Source: CAYZQH01 sp050300015
GTDB lineage: Bacteria; Pseudomonadota; Gammaproteobacteria; Pseudomonadales; Cellvibrionaceae
Reading direction: 5' to 3'
Length of the DNA stretch: 64,000 bases
Assembly: GCA_050300015.1 (NCBI GenBank)
Contig: JBNKWZ010000006.1
Location: forward strand, 3,758 to 67,757
Each line of letters starts with the position of its first letter. Positions within the stretch are counted from its first letter, which is position 1. Below, in pieces: positions 52,056 through 62,493 of the stretch. The notes beneath the pieces were generated by a model that was given only the letters and a program-made list of their open reading frames with translations, did not search any database and had not been told where the DNA came from. The translations under genes were made by a program, and so were the position numbers.

Positions 52056-53862
52056 ACGCTTGCCTTTTCTGCTTCTACAACTGCACGTCACTCTTAACAC
52101 CCACTCATTAATTGGCAAACAAGGTTAGACCCAGGTTCACAACAGCCTGCTACTTTCCAGAAAAGGGCTGACTTTATTCCGTCAGCGCGACGTACCCATC
52201 CATTCCTCCTATCGCTTTAACCTCAGAAAAATATAATCTGAAGCGACAGAAGTAGCGAGAAGCCGTAGATTAGTGGGGCGGCCACATAGACAAGCGGCGC
52301 ACCACAGAACCGCAAAAAAGCGGATTCCTGCTGACTGGTCGAAAACGGGGGATGAAAGGTAGAAATAGACGACACCGACAAGGCGTTAACCCGGCTTCAC
52401 TAGGGCTCTACCCATTAAGTGGTACAAACCACACGAAATATGCAACCGTCCAACTCTCGTCATCCTTGCCTCAATTTGTCAATTCTCATTTTTCGCTTGT
52501 GGACCACTTAAGTTAAAAAGTTATTAGTGTCCCCAATCTTCCCTTGGCGCCAGTGTTTCAATAGGTAAGGCCGGCCTATTTGATCGCCAGGCTAATAGTA
52601 GCTTTCTGGGTAGCTCAATTCAGTTGACGCCGTGGAAGGGTGTGAAGGATAGGGCGGATAAAGAGAGTGAGGGAATAGCCGATGGGGAAGCTATATATAG
52701 TCGGCAGATCTATCAGCGTTATTTGGTTGAAAGTGGGTTGAGAAGGCGTTGGACTTCTAGCTGGACTTCTAAAGGGGCGATGAAGGTTGCTTTGGTGTAT
52801 GGGAGGCGTTTCCGAGCCTGGCTTGTTAGACGCTGTCTCAAGCATGACCTTTGTCGTACTTGTTGCGTTCTCACACCTCTCAAATGCTCTTTTACACCCG
52901 TAAACCGTGTTTTTCGAGGCGCCCGGGTCTTGCTCGTGCGAAAAGCCTCTAATTTAAAGAGGGTTTTTAGACTGTCAGTTCCCCTGCGCCAAAGGCGCGT
53001 CAACCTACCCGAGAATAGTAGCTGATGCTGAAGTTGAACATTTGGCTGAAGCGGAAAGAGCCTTACTGAGCACCTGGTGCCCATTGCCAAGTTTAGCCTC
53101 CTCTACTCTAGTGGTACGATCGATAGCGCTATTCTCTCCAGGGGTAGGGTGTGTAATCCGTCGGTTTAGTCACAGGGAGCCGGCTTGGAATGAAGCACCA
53201 ATGAAGGGCGCCGAATCGCTTGGGGGGCAGTTTTGTTGTTTGCGTCTATGTGACCCGGAATGTTGGTTGAACCGTACGTTGGCCTTCTGAGAGGTCTGCT
53301 TATCGTGCATATAATACCTATTGAATTGCGCGCCCATAAAATACTGGCGGAAATAGGTGAATTTCCTTGTATTTTAAGGACTTGCATTGGCCATTCTTAC
53401 CAATGGCGGCACGTCCTTGTACCGCATTAACCCGGCATAAAGGATTGCCGGGTTAATAGTGACGCGTTCAGCTGGAGTTGCTCGTCGATGAAGGTACCTG
53501 CAATAAATGTGTACCGTTCTTAATGAGATACTGGGTTGTCTGCCTTGGCTCCAGTGAGCTAAAGCCAACTGCAAATAATAAAGCTTTTTGGTTGAGAGAA
53601 TTTATTGACCTTCGGGCTTCAAATAGGGTTGGTTTGTAATATATACTCTGGTCTACTACTGCTGAATAGTTTGTAATAGCCAAGGAGTTTGGACTCGTAG
53701 ACAGCCGGGAACGTCAAATAATTTAAAACAACATTCGATCCCTTCTTTCTCTATTTCTTGCTTGAACTTCCTTGATTGCGCTATTGCCTGATGGCTGCGC
53801 CGTTGTTGGTTATGTCTGCTAAATCATTTGGGTATTTAGTCTGTGCCCGCATTGGAGGAAAT
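52056..53862. other. Long gap between second pil operon and RHS gene
   Basis: These 1.8 kb contain no gene I can support. Both promoters (pilV leftwards, RHS rightwards) should lie here. Frames between 52624 and 53290 have Arg/Ser-rich, low-quality translations on both strands. A complete family B element occupies 53317-53460. The stretch may be decayed accessory DNA between two mobile or fast-evolving loci. Confidence 0.45.
53317..53460. repeat. Family B interspersed element, copy B2 (uninterrupted)
   Basis: This is the only copy in the window with both halves joined. It reads CTATTGAATTGCGCGCCC, ATAAAATACTGGCGG, GAATTTCCTTGTATTTTAAG, GACTTGCATTGGCCATTC, ending in a perfect 11-bp stem TTAACCCGGCA/TGCCGGGTTAA (53427-53456). 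It serves as the reference for the empty site of element A1 in B1. There is no coding frame. Confidence 0.75.
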
Positions 53863-56800
53863 GTGATCAAGCGATTTTTGTTATTGGTAAAAATAATTGG
53901 TTCACTCTCGCTCGGCTTGGCTGCAAGCAATACCAATGCAGCCATAGACGCGTATGAACAAGGGGCTGGACTTGTAGGTATTACTTGGAGTCGTGCAACC
54001 AATAATGTTGGGGATAATTCCCGTACTATTATCAAAGAAACAGAATTGAACACAGGGCTGAATAGGGACATTTATACATCGGAGGAAACTAGCGGATCAT
54101 TCTCACTAAGTCGCGTACCGGGTACCTATAATTATTCTCTAAAAACTTGTTGGATTACCGGTTCAAACTATCAATGCACTCCAAACCAAACAGATTCAGT
54201 TACTGTGAATGTGTCTGGTCCGGGGCATGATTTGGGTAGTTTTAACACGTCTCCAGTGGTTCAAATAACGAGCCCTATGGCTGGAGAGCATTTGCCGCCT
54301 GGTCAACAGACATTTTCGGCCACAGTCAATGACAGCGACGGCGTTAGTAAGGTCAGTTTCTATCTTGATGGCGTTCTCGTGGGTTTTCAAACGGGTACCC
54401 AGAGTAACTACATTCAGACTTATGATACCAGCGCCCTGGCCGATGGTTATATGCGGCTTACCGTAATTGCGGAAGACAATGCGGGTGTCGTCGAATCAAA
54501 AGACGTCGTCTTTTTGAGTCTAGCTCAGGATAATGGTCCAAAAAATCCTTCCGGTACCATCCCTTTTGACGTAACGAAATATGAAGTCTATTACTGCGAC
54601 GTGGACCAAAGCGGAGTACTTGAGGATATCTATTTAAGGGGGAAAGACAACTGGGTATTGCTACACGGTGAGATAATTACGCCTATCAAAATTATGGGCC
54701 CCGCAGGCTTCGTTTTTTACGGTGATGCTCTAGGCAGATACGAGGGGCCAGTGCAAATCGATTTAGATTCGCAACAATTGCAAAATTGTGATAATGGGAT
54801 GATGGGTACCGACTATCTGGGTGGCGATTTGGATTCGGATGGTGACGTCGATATGTTGGTTCGAGGAAAATTATTGAACTCTGGTAGTTTGGTAATTAGT
54901 GGGAAAAGTGTAAGCGGCGATCCAAATGTGCTGTTCACCATAAATTCTGCGGGTACTATTAGTTCCAACACGTCGGGCAATCAATTTTCTTACCCCATTT
55001 CTGCGAACTTATCAGATAGAAATGTTGACGTTTCGATCGGGGGGGGGTATCTAGCTGCAGATGGGTTAACTTACACCTATGATGCCAGTAGCCATGTCCT
55101 TATCAATACGGCAAAGCAAAACGAATTGGCGCAATCTCAATCACCAGAATATGCCAGCCCATCTTTGGACAGTTCAGGTCAGCAAGCATTGGATCAAGTA
55201 AAAAGCTTGAGTGGCGAATTTAAAGTCTCTGAGGCGGGTGCTGCGAATTATACCATTCCTATTTTTATGGCAGAAGGCACCGCTGGAGTGGCGCCAGACG
55301 TTTCCTTGGCCTACAACAGCCAAGCAGGCTCCAGTGCTTTAGGGATAGGTTGGTCACTCAACGTGGGAGGGGGAATCTCAAGGTGTAGGCAAACGTTATT
55401 GGTGGATAAAAAAATATCATCCATTTCTTTCAGTGAAGAAGATAGATTTTGTTTAAACGGACAGCGATTACTTGTAGAGCAAGCTTATAGTTATGGGCAG
55501 GTGGGTGCGAAATATCGGACAGAGATGGAGAGCTTTTTCTCCGTGGAATCAATTGGAGGTGTCAGCGGTGCACCCGATTACTTTAGAGTATTGGGTAAAG
55601 ATGGTTCGGTAAGCTATTACGGCTACCCAGGTGGTCACGACTCTGAATGGAAGGGCAGAAATTCTAGCGGTGTGGCCCAATCTGATGTAATAGTGACGTG
55701 GGGCTTGTCGCGTTTTAAAGATAATGTGGGTAATACAGTCGTTTATCATTATCAGCAAGGGAGTGATCATTTCAGAATTAATGAAATTAGCTACGCGTAT
55801 TCGAATCCGAGCCCTACCAATATTGACGCAAGTGGTACAAGCGGCGCACGAGTAGAATTTATCTATGAAGATGTCGTTGATGAGGGCCCAAGCTATATTG
55901 GAGGTTTTGATTTTCGAGATTACAGTATTCTGGAGGGGATCAAAACCTATAATACAGTTTCTGGTGAAGAGCATGTTTTACGCGAATATAAGTTGGGGTA
56001 TGGAGAAGGTACTTCTAACTATACCGGTGATGGTCAAAGACGTCTGACCAGTATCCGAGAATGCGTAGAACAAGTTTGTCTACCAAGTTTATGGTTTGCA
56101 TGGGGGTACGCGCCGAGTAACGCTCAGTATACCTACTTGTCTACAATTAACAGAGTTAATTCAGATGCAGCAATTGGTCAATCAGTATTTACTGATATTA
56201 ATGGCGATGGTCGTCAAGACCCGGTCTATATCGAGGCTCTAGGCGATGAGACATATTCACTAAAATACAAAATACAAAAACCAGATGGCACTCATGTGAG
56301 TGGAATAGCGTTAACAACCACTTCGACCAAAGTGCCAAAATTTTATCCGTTGGATGTGAATGCGGATGGAAGATCGGATATAGCGCTTTATGCTAAGGGG
56401 CAAGGGTGGAAGCTCCTTTTGGCCGAACCCAGTGTCAATGAAGAGCTCGGCTGGCGACTGACCAGCGTAGATCAGGAGGTCTTCGAGTTTCCTTTCAACA
56501 GTGAAGAAATGCGCTTTGGCGATCTAAATTCAGATGGTCTTGTAGATGCCTTTATCCCTTACAGTAATCAAATATCAAGAGCATATTTAAAACGCGACCC
56601 TAGTATTCCGAATTCATCCAATTTGGTGTATCGGTTTTATCCCGCAGACCCCATCATCACCGTTGTAAATTTTAATTCAGACTCAGTTATAACAGGGGAT
56701 GTTAATGGTGATGGCGCTGTCGACTATATTGGCGTTCACCAAATGTTCAGCAATGAAAAGATTATAAATAGTCAATGGGGCGATCACACCGAATGTGATA

Positions 56801-59800
56801 GAACAGACAAGCTATATGTTGGATTAGCCGATCCAAACTCTACTGCAATTAACTGGCAAGTCGTTGCAGAGGAGTTTATGGCGGCTGTAGGGTACGATAC
56901 CGACCAAGGGTGTAGTGCAGCATTGAATTTGGATTCTCACCCAGCGTTTGGCAATATATTACCTGTAGATATTAATGGTGATGGCGTGACTGATCTCGTT
57001 TATGGGAATAGAGGGATTACCGCTACTTTTGATGCAAATGGATCTAAGTTCGACAAGATAAGTTATCGAATCGGTAAAGGAGATAATACCTATGGACCTG
57101 AAATCTCCTTTGCGCCTGGAGATGTTAAATATATTGGTGCTATGGATTATGAGTCAGATGGTGATGTTGATCTTTATTTCGGGCTAGATGACAACACGTT
57201 AAAAATGTCGACCTGGGATCAGAGTTCCTACGATACCAGTTATACAACCTTGAGCTCCTACGTTCCGGACGGGACCACCATTCAATATATGGATGTGACG
57301 GGAGATGGGTCAACTGATCGAGTTACTTTGAGCAGCTCTAACATAAAAATAGCTAAAGGCCAACAAACTCATCTTCGCAATCAAATCGTAGCGTTCTACA
57401 GTGGGCATGGCGCTAAAACTGAGGTGAATTATGAACCGCTCAGCCTGACTGAAAATTATCTGCGTGTAGATGGCCTAGTGACTTCGGTCACACAGCTAGA
57501 GGAGTTGCGTACTGTCGCACCGGGTGTGGAAGTGCTTATTCCTGTTACCACCACAAGTATTAATTCGGAAGAGTTCTATCAGAACCTAAATGACCCCTTT
57601 TCTGATTTACCTTCGGGTACGGAGGCAATCGCGCTCAATAACACAGCGCCTATTTTAGAATTTTCGACGCCAATGTCGGTGGTCACAAGAGTTGAAACTT
57701 CTGTTCCCACGTATGATCCCGCCGCGAACGATGTAGTAACCAAAATGGCCGGCGTAGCTTACGTTTACACTGAAGCAAAAATGCAAGCTGGTGGCCAAGG
57801 GTTTTTAGGGTTTAAGGAGCTCACAACGGTCGATTTACAGACCAAAGTTGTGACTACCACTAAATATCGACAAGATTGGCCATTTGTAGGGGCTCCACTC
57901 GAAACCATCAAAAAGACGGCCGATGGTCACTTGTTGAGTAAAAGTACATCAACCTCAAAAGCGGTGATTCCAGCCAGCTTGAGTGCTGGCGCAGGTACTA
58001 CCAGTATTCTGTCGCGCGAAACCCTTGCCATCAGTAACGGTACGAAAGCGCTCGGCCCCATACAAGTCTTTACTTCTAAAACGAGTGATGAAAGCTACGC
58101 TTATCGAGAGGGGCAGGCATCTGGTGGCGAGCTGTTAAAGGTTACAGAAGTTGAAACGGGTGCGCCAGATCGATACGGCAATGTTCCAAGCATTACCACT
58201 AAGCACATAAATGCCAGCGGTTCAGTGGTTAGCATTCAGGCGACGGTAAATGAATATTTTAATACCAGTAATTTACCGCTCGGGCAAAGCCGTTTAAGTA
58301 AAAGCACAGTGACCACTACCAATGCCAACACTGGAGAAAGTCAAGTCCGTATTGCAGAGTTTGACTATTACGGTGGAAGTCAAAGCGGTTGTGTGTCGCC
58401 AGGTGTGCTAAAAGGTATGCTCTGTTATGAAAAAGTATCAGTCAATGACGAGTCGAACGACAGTCTAGAGACCCGCCATTACTATGATGCATTTGGCAAT
58501 GCCGTTTTCAAGAAAATGAGCGCCGATGCGGGCACCCGTGTCAGCAGCCTTAAGGTATTTGACGGTCACGGACGGTATATTAATGAAACCTATGGTGTTT
58601 TCAGTAGTCACGTTGGGCAGTCGGTTTCAACGCCTAACGGTGACTTCAATTCAGCTGTCGGCAGTCTAGATGGCGTCGTCCTTAAAACCAGTGAGGTGGC
58701 TCTGCGAGAGAAACACGGTATACCGCTCCAGGTTCACAGCTATATCGGTGCATCAAACTACCTCGTGTCTCGTACATCTGTAACACCATTTGGAACGCCA
58801 TATTTTAAGGCATCGTCGGATGGCAGCGTTGAGCGCTATAGGGCAAGCCTTAACCCCACGAACTGCCCCGCCAATTCAGGCGCCGTTTACTCAGTTACCC
58901 AAACGGTTAACGATAAATTGTCTGGTGCTTGCTTTGATTATATGAACAGAGAGGTCGCCACTTTTTCAAAAGGGTTTAATGGTGAAATTGTACAAACCAT
59001 TAAGCGCTACGATGTACTTTCCAGGGTGGTGGCCACCAGTGAACCTTTTGAGTCGGGAGGTCCAAAGTATTGGACAGAAGTCGTTTACGATTCCATCGGT
59101 CGACCTGTACAAACCATGCAACCCTTCAATACCGTCACCCGTACGTCATCCAAAACCAATATGCAGACTTTAGGTGTCCCCACCAATCAAAGGGCAATAT
59201 CTTCACTAACCTACAATGGTCTTGAGAAAATTGTCACTAATTCAGAAGGGCACATTCGCAAGGAGCTGTCCAATGTTTTAGGGCAGACTGTAAAGGTAAC
59301 GGAAGTTGCTCAAGGTGCGAGTTATGGTAACCGTGTAGCCGATTACGTCTATGACACAAATGGTAATTTGAAATCTGTGACGACAAACGGTGCTGCCAAT
59401 ACAACAATCGTCATGACATACAATACCCTAGGCCATAAAACGGCAATGAATGATCCAGACAAAGGGCAGTGGGAATATCATTACAATGGCTTTGGCGAGC
59501 TGGTGTGTCAAAAAGATTCGTTGGGCAATGTCATCGCTTCCAATTTTGATGCGCTTGGCAGATTGGTGGATCGAAAAGACTACGTCAATTCAACTTGCGA
59601 ATCTCGCAGCGAAAGTAACCTAGAGGCGCATGCGCAGTGGGTGTACGATTCCGCGGCCAATGGGTTGGGTCAACTGGCACTCGAGCAGGACTCCCTATCG
59701 GGTTATGCCAAACACTACAGCTATGATCCATTGGGGCGTGCCTCTGAAACCGTAGAGATGTTTCCAGGGGTAGAAGAAGAGCAGACACGACACTATCAAA

Positions 59801-62031
59801 AAGTCACCTATGACGCCATGGGGCGGGTATCCCAGCAGTTCGACTCTGCGCGAGCGACCAATGTCTTTAATTCAAATGGCACAAAAAATGTGTACAACAG
59901 CCATGGATACCTGTGGAAAGTTGTTAACGCCGCTAACACAGCCGAGGTCTACTATGAAATCAATGATACGAATGCGCGTGGTCAAGTAACCAATCACAAG
60001 GTTGCCGCAAGTGTTACGGTGCACTCCGGCTATAACGCAAAAACGGGTGCGCTAGAATCTATCAATTCGGATACCTATACGCAATCGCTGCAATCACTGT
60101 CTTTAAAGTGGGATCACCTCGGCAATCTGCTTTATCGAAGTGAAGGCAGCTTTGGCAATGGCCAAGAGCGTTACGAATATGACGAATTTAATCAGCTACG
60201 CAAAACCTATTTCGTTAATGGGTCTTCAGAAACTGTTCATGAGGTTACCTACGATGCCTTTGGTAATATCCAAAGTAAAACAGGCATGGGCAGCTACAAC
60301 TATAGTGGCTACGGGCCGCACGCCGTTAGTCAAATCGGCTCGCATAATTATGAGTACGATGCTGCGGGCAATATGCGGTTGGATAAGCTTGGCAACGCAA
60401 TAGAGCGTACCTTCGATTACACGGCTTTCCACAAGGTTGAAAAGGCGGTTCGTACTGGAGAAATACAGGCGCAGTTCTACTACGGTACCAGCCGTTCTCG
60501 ATTCAAACGTGTGGATACAAATTTAACAAACGGTGATACCACCACAACCTTGTATGCAGGCAGTGTAGAAAAAGTTTATTACGAAGATGGCCGATACGAA
60601 TGGAAGCGCAATATAGCGGGCATTGGACAGATCACTCTCAAATTCAATGCCAATGGAGTTCAGCAAGCTGAAGAAGAGCGGTACTTCTTAAAAGACCACT
60701 TGGGTTCCATCAACGCCATTGTGGACGAAAGCGGTATGTTTGTGGAGGCCATGGCGTTTGACCCATGGGGCGCAAGGCGCGAACTCAATAGCAACACCTT
60801 GCTGAGCGAAACCACCATATTGGCGCAATATGCCAAGTCCCTAGGTAAAACAACTTCTCGAGGCTATACGGGCCACGAGATGGTTGACGGCCTTGGCATC
60901 ATTCATATGAATGGTCGTATCTATGACGCTAAGATGGGTCGTTTCCTCCAGGCAGATCCCCATATTCAGCAGCCAACCGCAATAGGTAGCTTGAACCGCT
61001 ATTCCTATGTGATGAACAACCCGTTGAATGCGACCGATCCTACGGGGTTTTTCTTTAAGAAGCTTCTTAAATTTGCCTTTAAGATTACAGGGGTGGATCG
61101 ACTTTTAAAGGTGATTGCAGGAAACGAAATACTGTCTGCCTTCATATCGATTGCATTGAATTTCGTGCCGGGGTGCCAAGCATGGTGTTCATCTGTATTC
61201 CAGGCCGCTACGACGTTTGCTGTTACAGGTAGCCTTAATGCGGCATTCAAAGGGTTTGCGATTAGTCAACTGTCGATGCAAGCGTTTAGCGCAATCGGTG
61301 CATCAGATTTAGGGCATTTTAGTCGATCTGTTGCGCATGGCTTGGTAGGTGGAGTCAGTTCTGTTCTACAGGGGGGTAAATTTGGGCATGGCTTTATTAG
61401 CGCGGGTTTAACCAAATTCATGGATGTAAATAAGATATTTGGCGTATCTGAAAATATGGCTCCGGTTAGAGTTGCCGCTGCCGCAATCATTGGAGGCACT
61501 ATATCTGAGCGTACCGGTGGTAAGTTTGCGAGTGGTGCGATAACAGCAGCTTATGGGCAATTGTATAATGGGGAGACGGATGCTCGAGATACGAGGGAGC
61601 GGGCTGCACAAAAGGAGACGGTAGGGCAACGAATCTTAAGGTTGAAGCGAGAGGTTGCAGCGGATTTTTCGGAATTGCCAGCTGATGTCAAAGTCCAAGT
61701 GTTTATTAGTATTACCGACCCCTCTACAGGTAAAGATGATTACGGTTATATGATTGACTCTAAATCGATTGCTATTGCTTTGGAGCTTGATGGCAAGGCA
61801 GTATCTGATATACAGATCAAGGCAACGATTTTTCATGAAACTCTGCATGTTATGGAAGCGCGTTACCTGGGAGCTTCAACAACTGCAGAGTATTCAGCGA
61901 TGACAGATTCGCACTATAAAGGACATAGTAAATGGATAACAAAGATGGATAAAAGATATCAACGTTACCTGTATTCCGGCGGGAAGCGAAAGTTGCCAGA
62001 TATATCTAAGCCAAATTGGTTAAAATACTAG
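53863..62031 (+). CDS. SpvB/TcdB/RHS-repeat polymorphic toxin with HExxH tip
   Basis: I start this 2722-residue protein at GTG 53863, with GGAGG four bases upstream and a signal peptide (KRFLLLVKIIGSLSLGLAAS). Domains in order: an N-terminal beta domain; an Ig-like domain near 131-215 (VVQITSPMAGEHLPPGQQTF); a SpvB-type domain from about 445 (YTIPIFMAEGTAGVAPDVSL); VCBS/FG-GAP repeats near 780-1150 (DINGDGRQD, DVNGDGAVD, DINGDGVTD); a TcdB-middle motif near 1178 (YSGHGAKTEVNYEPLS); YD/RHS repeats near 1780-2300; and the RHS core end near 2352 (MGRFLQADPHIQQP, LNRYSYVMNNPLNATDPTG). The last 325 residues are a variable tip with two hydrophobic stretches and FHETLHVMEARYLG, a zinc-protease-type HExxH at 2658-2662. 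It is an exported, shell-forming toxin carrier. Whether the tip is active is inferred. Confidence 0.9.
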   Translation: MIKRFLLLVKIIGSLSLGLAASNTNAAIDAYEQGAGLVGITWSRATNNVGDNSRTIIKETELNTGLNRDIYTSEETSGSFSLSRVPGTYNYSLKTCWITGSNYQCTPNQTDSVTVNVSGPGHDLGSFNTSPVVQITSPMAGEHLPPGQQTFSATVNDSDGVSKVSFYLDGVLVGFQTGTQSNYIQTYDTSALADGYMRLTVIAEDNAGVVESKDVVFLSLAQDNGPKNPSGTIPFDVTKYEVYYCDVDQSGVLEDIYLRGKDNWVLLHGEIITPIKIMGPAGFVFYGDALGRYEGPVQIDLDSQQLQNCDNGMMGTDYLGGDLDSDGDVDMLVRGKLLNSGSLVISGKSVSGDPNVLFTINSAGTISSNTSGNQFSYPISANLSDRNVDVSIGGGYLAADGLTYTYDASSHVLINTAKQNELAQSQSPEYASPSLDSSGQQALDQVKSLSGEFKVSEAGAANYTIPIFMAEGTAGVAPDVSLAYNSQAGSSALGIGWSLNVGGGISRCRQTLLVDKKISSISFSEEDRFCLNGQRLLVEQAYSYGQVGAKYRTEMESFFSVESIGGVSGAPDYFRVLGKDGSVSYYGYPGGHDSEWKGRNSSGVAQSDVIVTWGLSRFKDNVGNTVVYHYQQGSDHFRINEISYAYSNPSPTNIDASGTSGARVEFIYEDVVDEGPSYIGGFDFRDYSILEGIKTYNTVSGEEHVLREYKLGYGEGTSNYTGDGQRRLTSIRECVEQVCLPSLWFAWGYAPSNAQYTYLSTINRVNSDAAIGQSVFTDINGDGRQDPVYIEALGDETYSLKYKIQKPDGTHVSGIALTTTSTKVPKFYPLDVNADGRSDIALYAKGQGWKLLLAEPSVNEELGWRLTSVDQEVFEFPFNSEEMRFGDLNSDGLVDAFIPYSNQISRAYLKRDPSIPNSSNLVYRFYPADPIITVVNFNSDSVITGDVNGDGAVDYIGVHQMFSNEKIINSQWGDHTECDRTDKLYVGLADPNSTAINWQVVAEEFMAAVGYDTDQGCSAALNLDSHPAFGNILPVDINGDGVTDLVYGNRGITATFDANGSKFDKISYRIGKGDNTYGPEISFAPGDVKYIGAMDYESDGDVDLYFGLDDNTLKMSTWDQSSYDTSYTTLSSYVPDGTTIQYMDVTGDGSTDRVTLSSSNIKIAKGQQTHLRNQIVAFYSGHGAKTEVNYEPLSLTENYLRVDGLVTSVTQLEELRTVAPGVEVLIPVTTTSINSEEFYQNLNDPFSDLPSGTEAIALNNTAPILEFSTPMSVVTRVETSVPTYDPAANDVVTKMAGVAYVYTEAKMQAGGQGFLGFKELTTVDLQTKVVTTTKYRQDWPFVGAPLETIKKTADGHLLSKSTSTSKAVIPASLSAGAGTTSILSRETLAISNGTKALGPIQVFTSKTSDESYAYREGQASGGELLKVTEVETGAPDRYGNVPSITTKHINASGSVVSIQATVNEYFNTSNLPLGQSRLSKSTVTTTNANTGESQVRIAEFDYYGGSQSGCVSPGVLKGMLCYEKVSVNDESNDSLETRHYYDAFGNAVFKKMSADAGTRVSSLKVFDGHGRYINETYGVFSSHVGQSVSTPNGDFNSAVGSLDGVVLKTSEVALREKHGIPLQVHSYIGASNYLVSRTSVTPFGTPYFKASSDGSVERYRASLNPTNCPANSGAVYSVTQTVNDKLSGACFDYMNREVATFSKGFNGEIVQTIKRYDVLSRVVATSEPFESGGPKYWTEVVYDSIGRPVQTMQPFNTVTRTSSKTNMQTLGVPTNQRAISSLTYNGLEKIVTNSEGHIRKELSNVLGQTVKVTEVAQGASYGNRVADYVYDTNGNLKSVTTNGAANTTIVMTYNTLGHKTAMNDPDKGQWEYHYNGFGELVCQKDSLGNVIASNFDALGRLVDRKDYVNSTCESRSESNLEAHAQWVYDSAANGLGQLALEQDSLSGYAKHYSYDPLGRASETVEMFPGVEEEQTRHYQKVTYDAMGRVSQQFDSARATNVFNSNGTKNVYNSHGYLWKVVNAANTAEVYYEINDTNARGQVTNHKVAASVTVHSGYNAKTGALESINSDTYTQSLQSLSLKWDHLGNLLYRSEGSFGNGQERYEYDEFNQLRKTYFVNGSSETVHEVTYDAFGNIQSKTGMGSYNYSGYGPHAVSQIGSHNYEYDAAGNMRLDKLGNAIERTFDYTAFHKVEKAVRTGEIQAQFYYGTSRSRFKRVDTNLTNGDTTTTLYAGSVEKVYYEDGRYEWKRNIAGIGQITLKFNANGVQQAEEERYFLKDHLGSINAIVDESGMFVEAMAFDPWGARRELNSNTLLSETTILAQYAKSLGKTTSRGYTGHEMVDGLGIIHMNGRIYDAKMGRFLQADPHIQQPTAIGSLNRYSYVMNNPLNATDPTGFFFKKLLKFAFKITGVDRLLKVIAGNEILSAFISIALNFVPGCQAWCSSVFQAATTFAVTGSLNAAFKGFAISQLSMQAFSAIGASDLGHFSRSVAHGLVGGVSSVLQGGKFGHGFISAGLTKFMDVNKIFGVSENMAPVRVAAAAIIGGTISERTGGKFASGAITAAYGQLYNGETDARDTRERAAQKETVGQRILRLKREVAADFSELPADVKVQVFISITDPSTGKDDYGYMIDSKSIAIALELDGKAVSDIQIKATIFHETLHVMEARYLGASTTAEYSAMTDSHYKGHSKWITKMDKRYQRYLYSGGKRKLPDISKPNWLKY

Positions 62032-62041
62032 GAGGTTTTTT

Positions 62042-62485
62042 GTGAAAAATACTGTTCTCCTATGCGTTTTTCTATCGGTTTTTTTGGTGTCATCTCGTAT
62101 TGTCTTTTCGTGTGAGGTTGCAATTATGAATGAACGGAATGTGCTCCCGGAAGAAATCAGTGGTAAGCATGAAGGACGGATAGAGAGCTATAAGACATTC
62201 GAATTAATGTCTCTGGTTGAGAAATTTTTGAATAACTATTACAAGAATAATGATGTTTATCCTGAACTCTCGGATTGGGCTCTCCTAGCATCAAAGTCTT
62301 CGACAGAGCTTAAATTGAGCGATGATGGAGTTTCAATCCTTGATGGCTATGGAGATCCCATTGTCTATATTTATCATTCACAAAAAGAAATAGAATTTTA
62401 TTCAGTGAATTTGTTCGAGAAAGACGAAGAGAATAAAGCAGAGGAGGCGATAGTATATTACTTAAAGAGCGGGGAGATTCGTTAA
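62042..62485 (+). CDS. Exported small protein, probable immunity protein
   Basis: This 147-residue protein starts at GTG 62042, with AGGAGG six bases upstream, only 10 bases after the RHS gene, so it is coupled to it. A signal peptide is clear (KNTVLLCVFLSVFLVSSRIVFS). The mature part has the pattern VEKFLNNYYKNNDVYPELSDW and ILDGYGDPIVYIYHS, reminiscent of the globular domain of type II secretion pseudopilin GspG, without its prepilin leader. Its position right after the toxin tip and its export suggest a periplasmic immunity protein against a toxin that acts there. It could instead be an accessory subunit. Confidence 0.75.
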   Translation: MKNTVLLCVFLSVFLVSSRIVFSCEVAIMNERNVLPEEISGKHEGRIESYKTFELMSLVEKFLNNYYKNNDVYPELSDWALLASKSSTELKLSDDGVSILDGYGDPIVYIYHSQKEIEFYSVNLFEKDEENKAEEAIVYYLKSGEIR

Positions 62486-62493
62486 GAAATTAA

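Noticed and set aside
52624..53290. Overlapping frames on both strands in the gap before the RHS gene
   Set aside because: Translations are Arg/Ser/Cys-rich on both strands, typical of non-coding GC-balanced DNA, and none has a good ribosome-binding site or a recognisable domain.
62042..62485. Type II secretion pseudopilin
   Set aside because: The GspG-like pattern is only in the globular part. The N-terminus is an ordinary signal peptide without the prepilin G/F..E motif.
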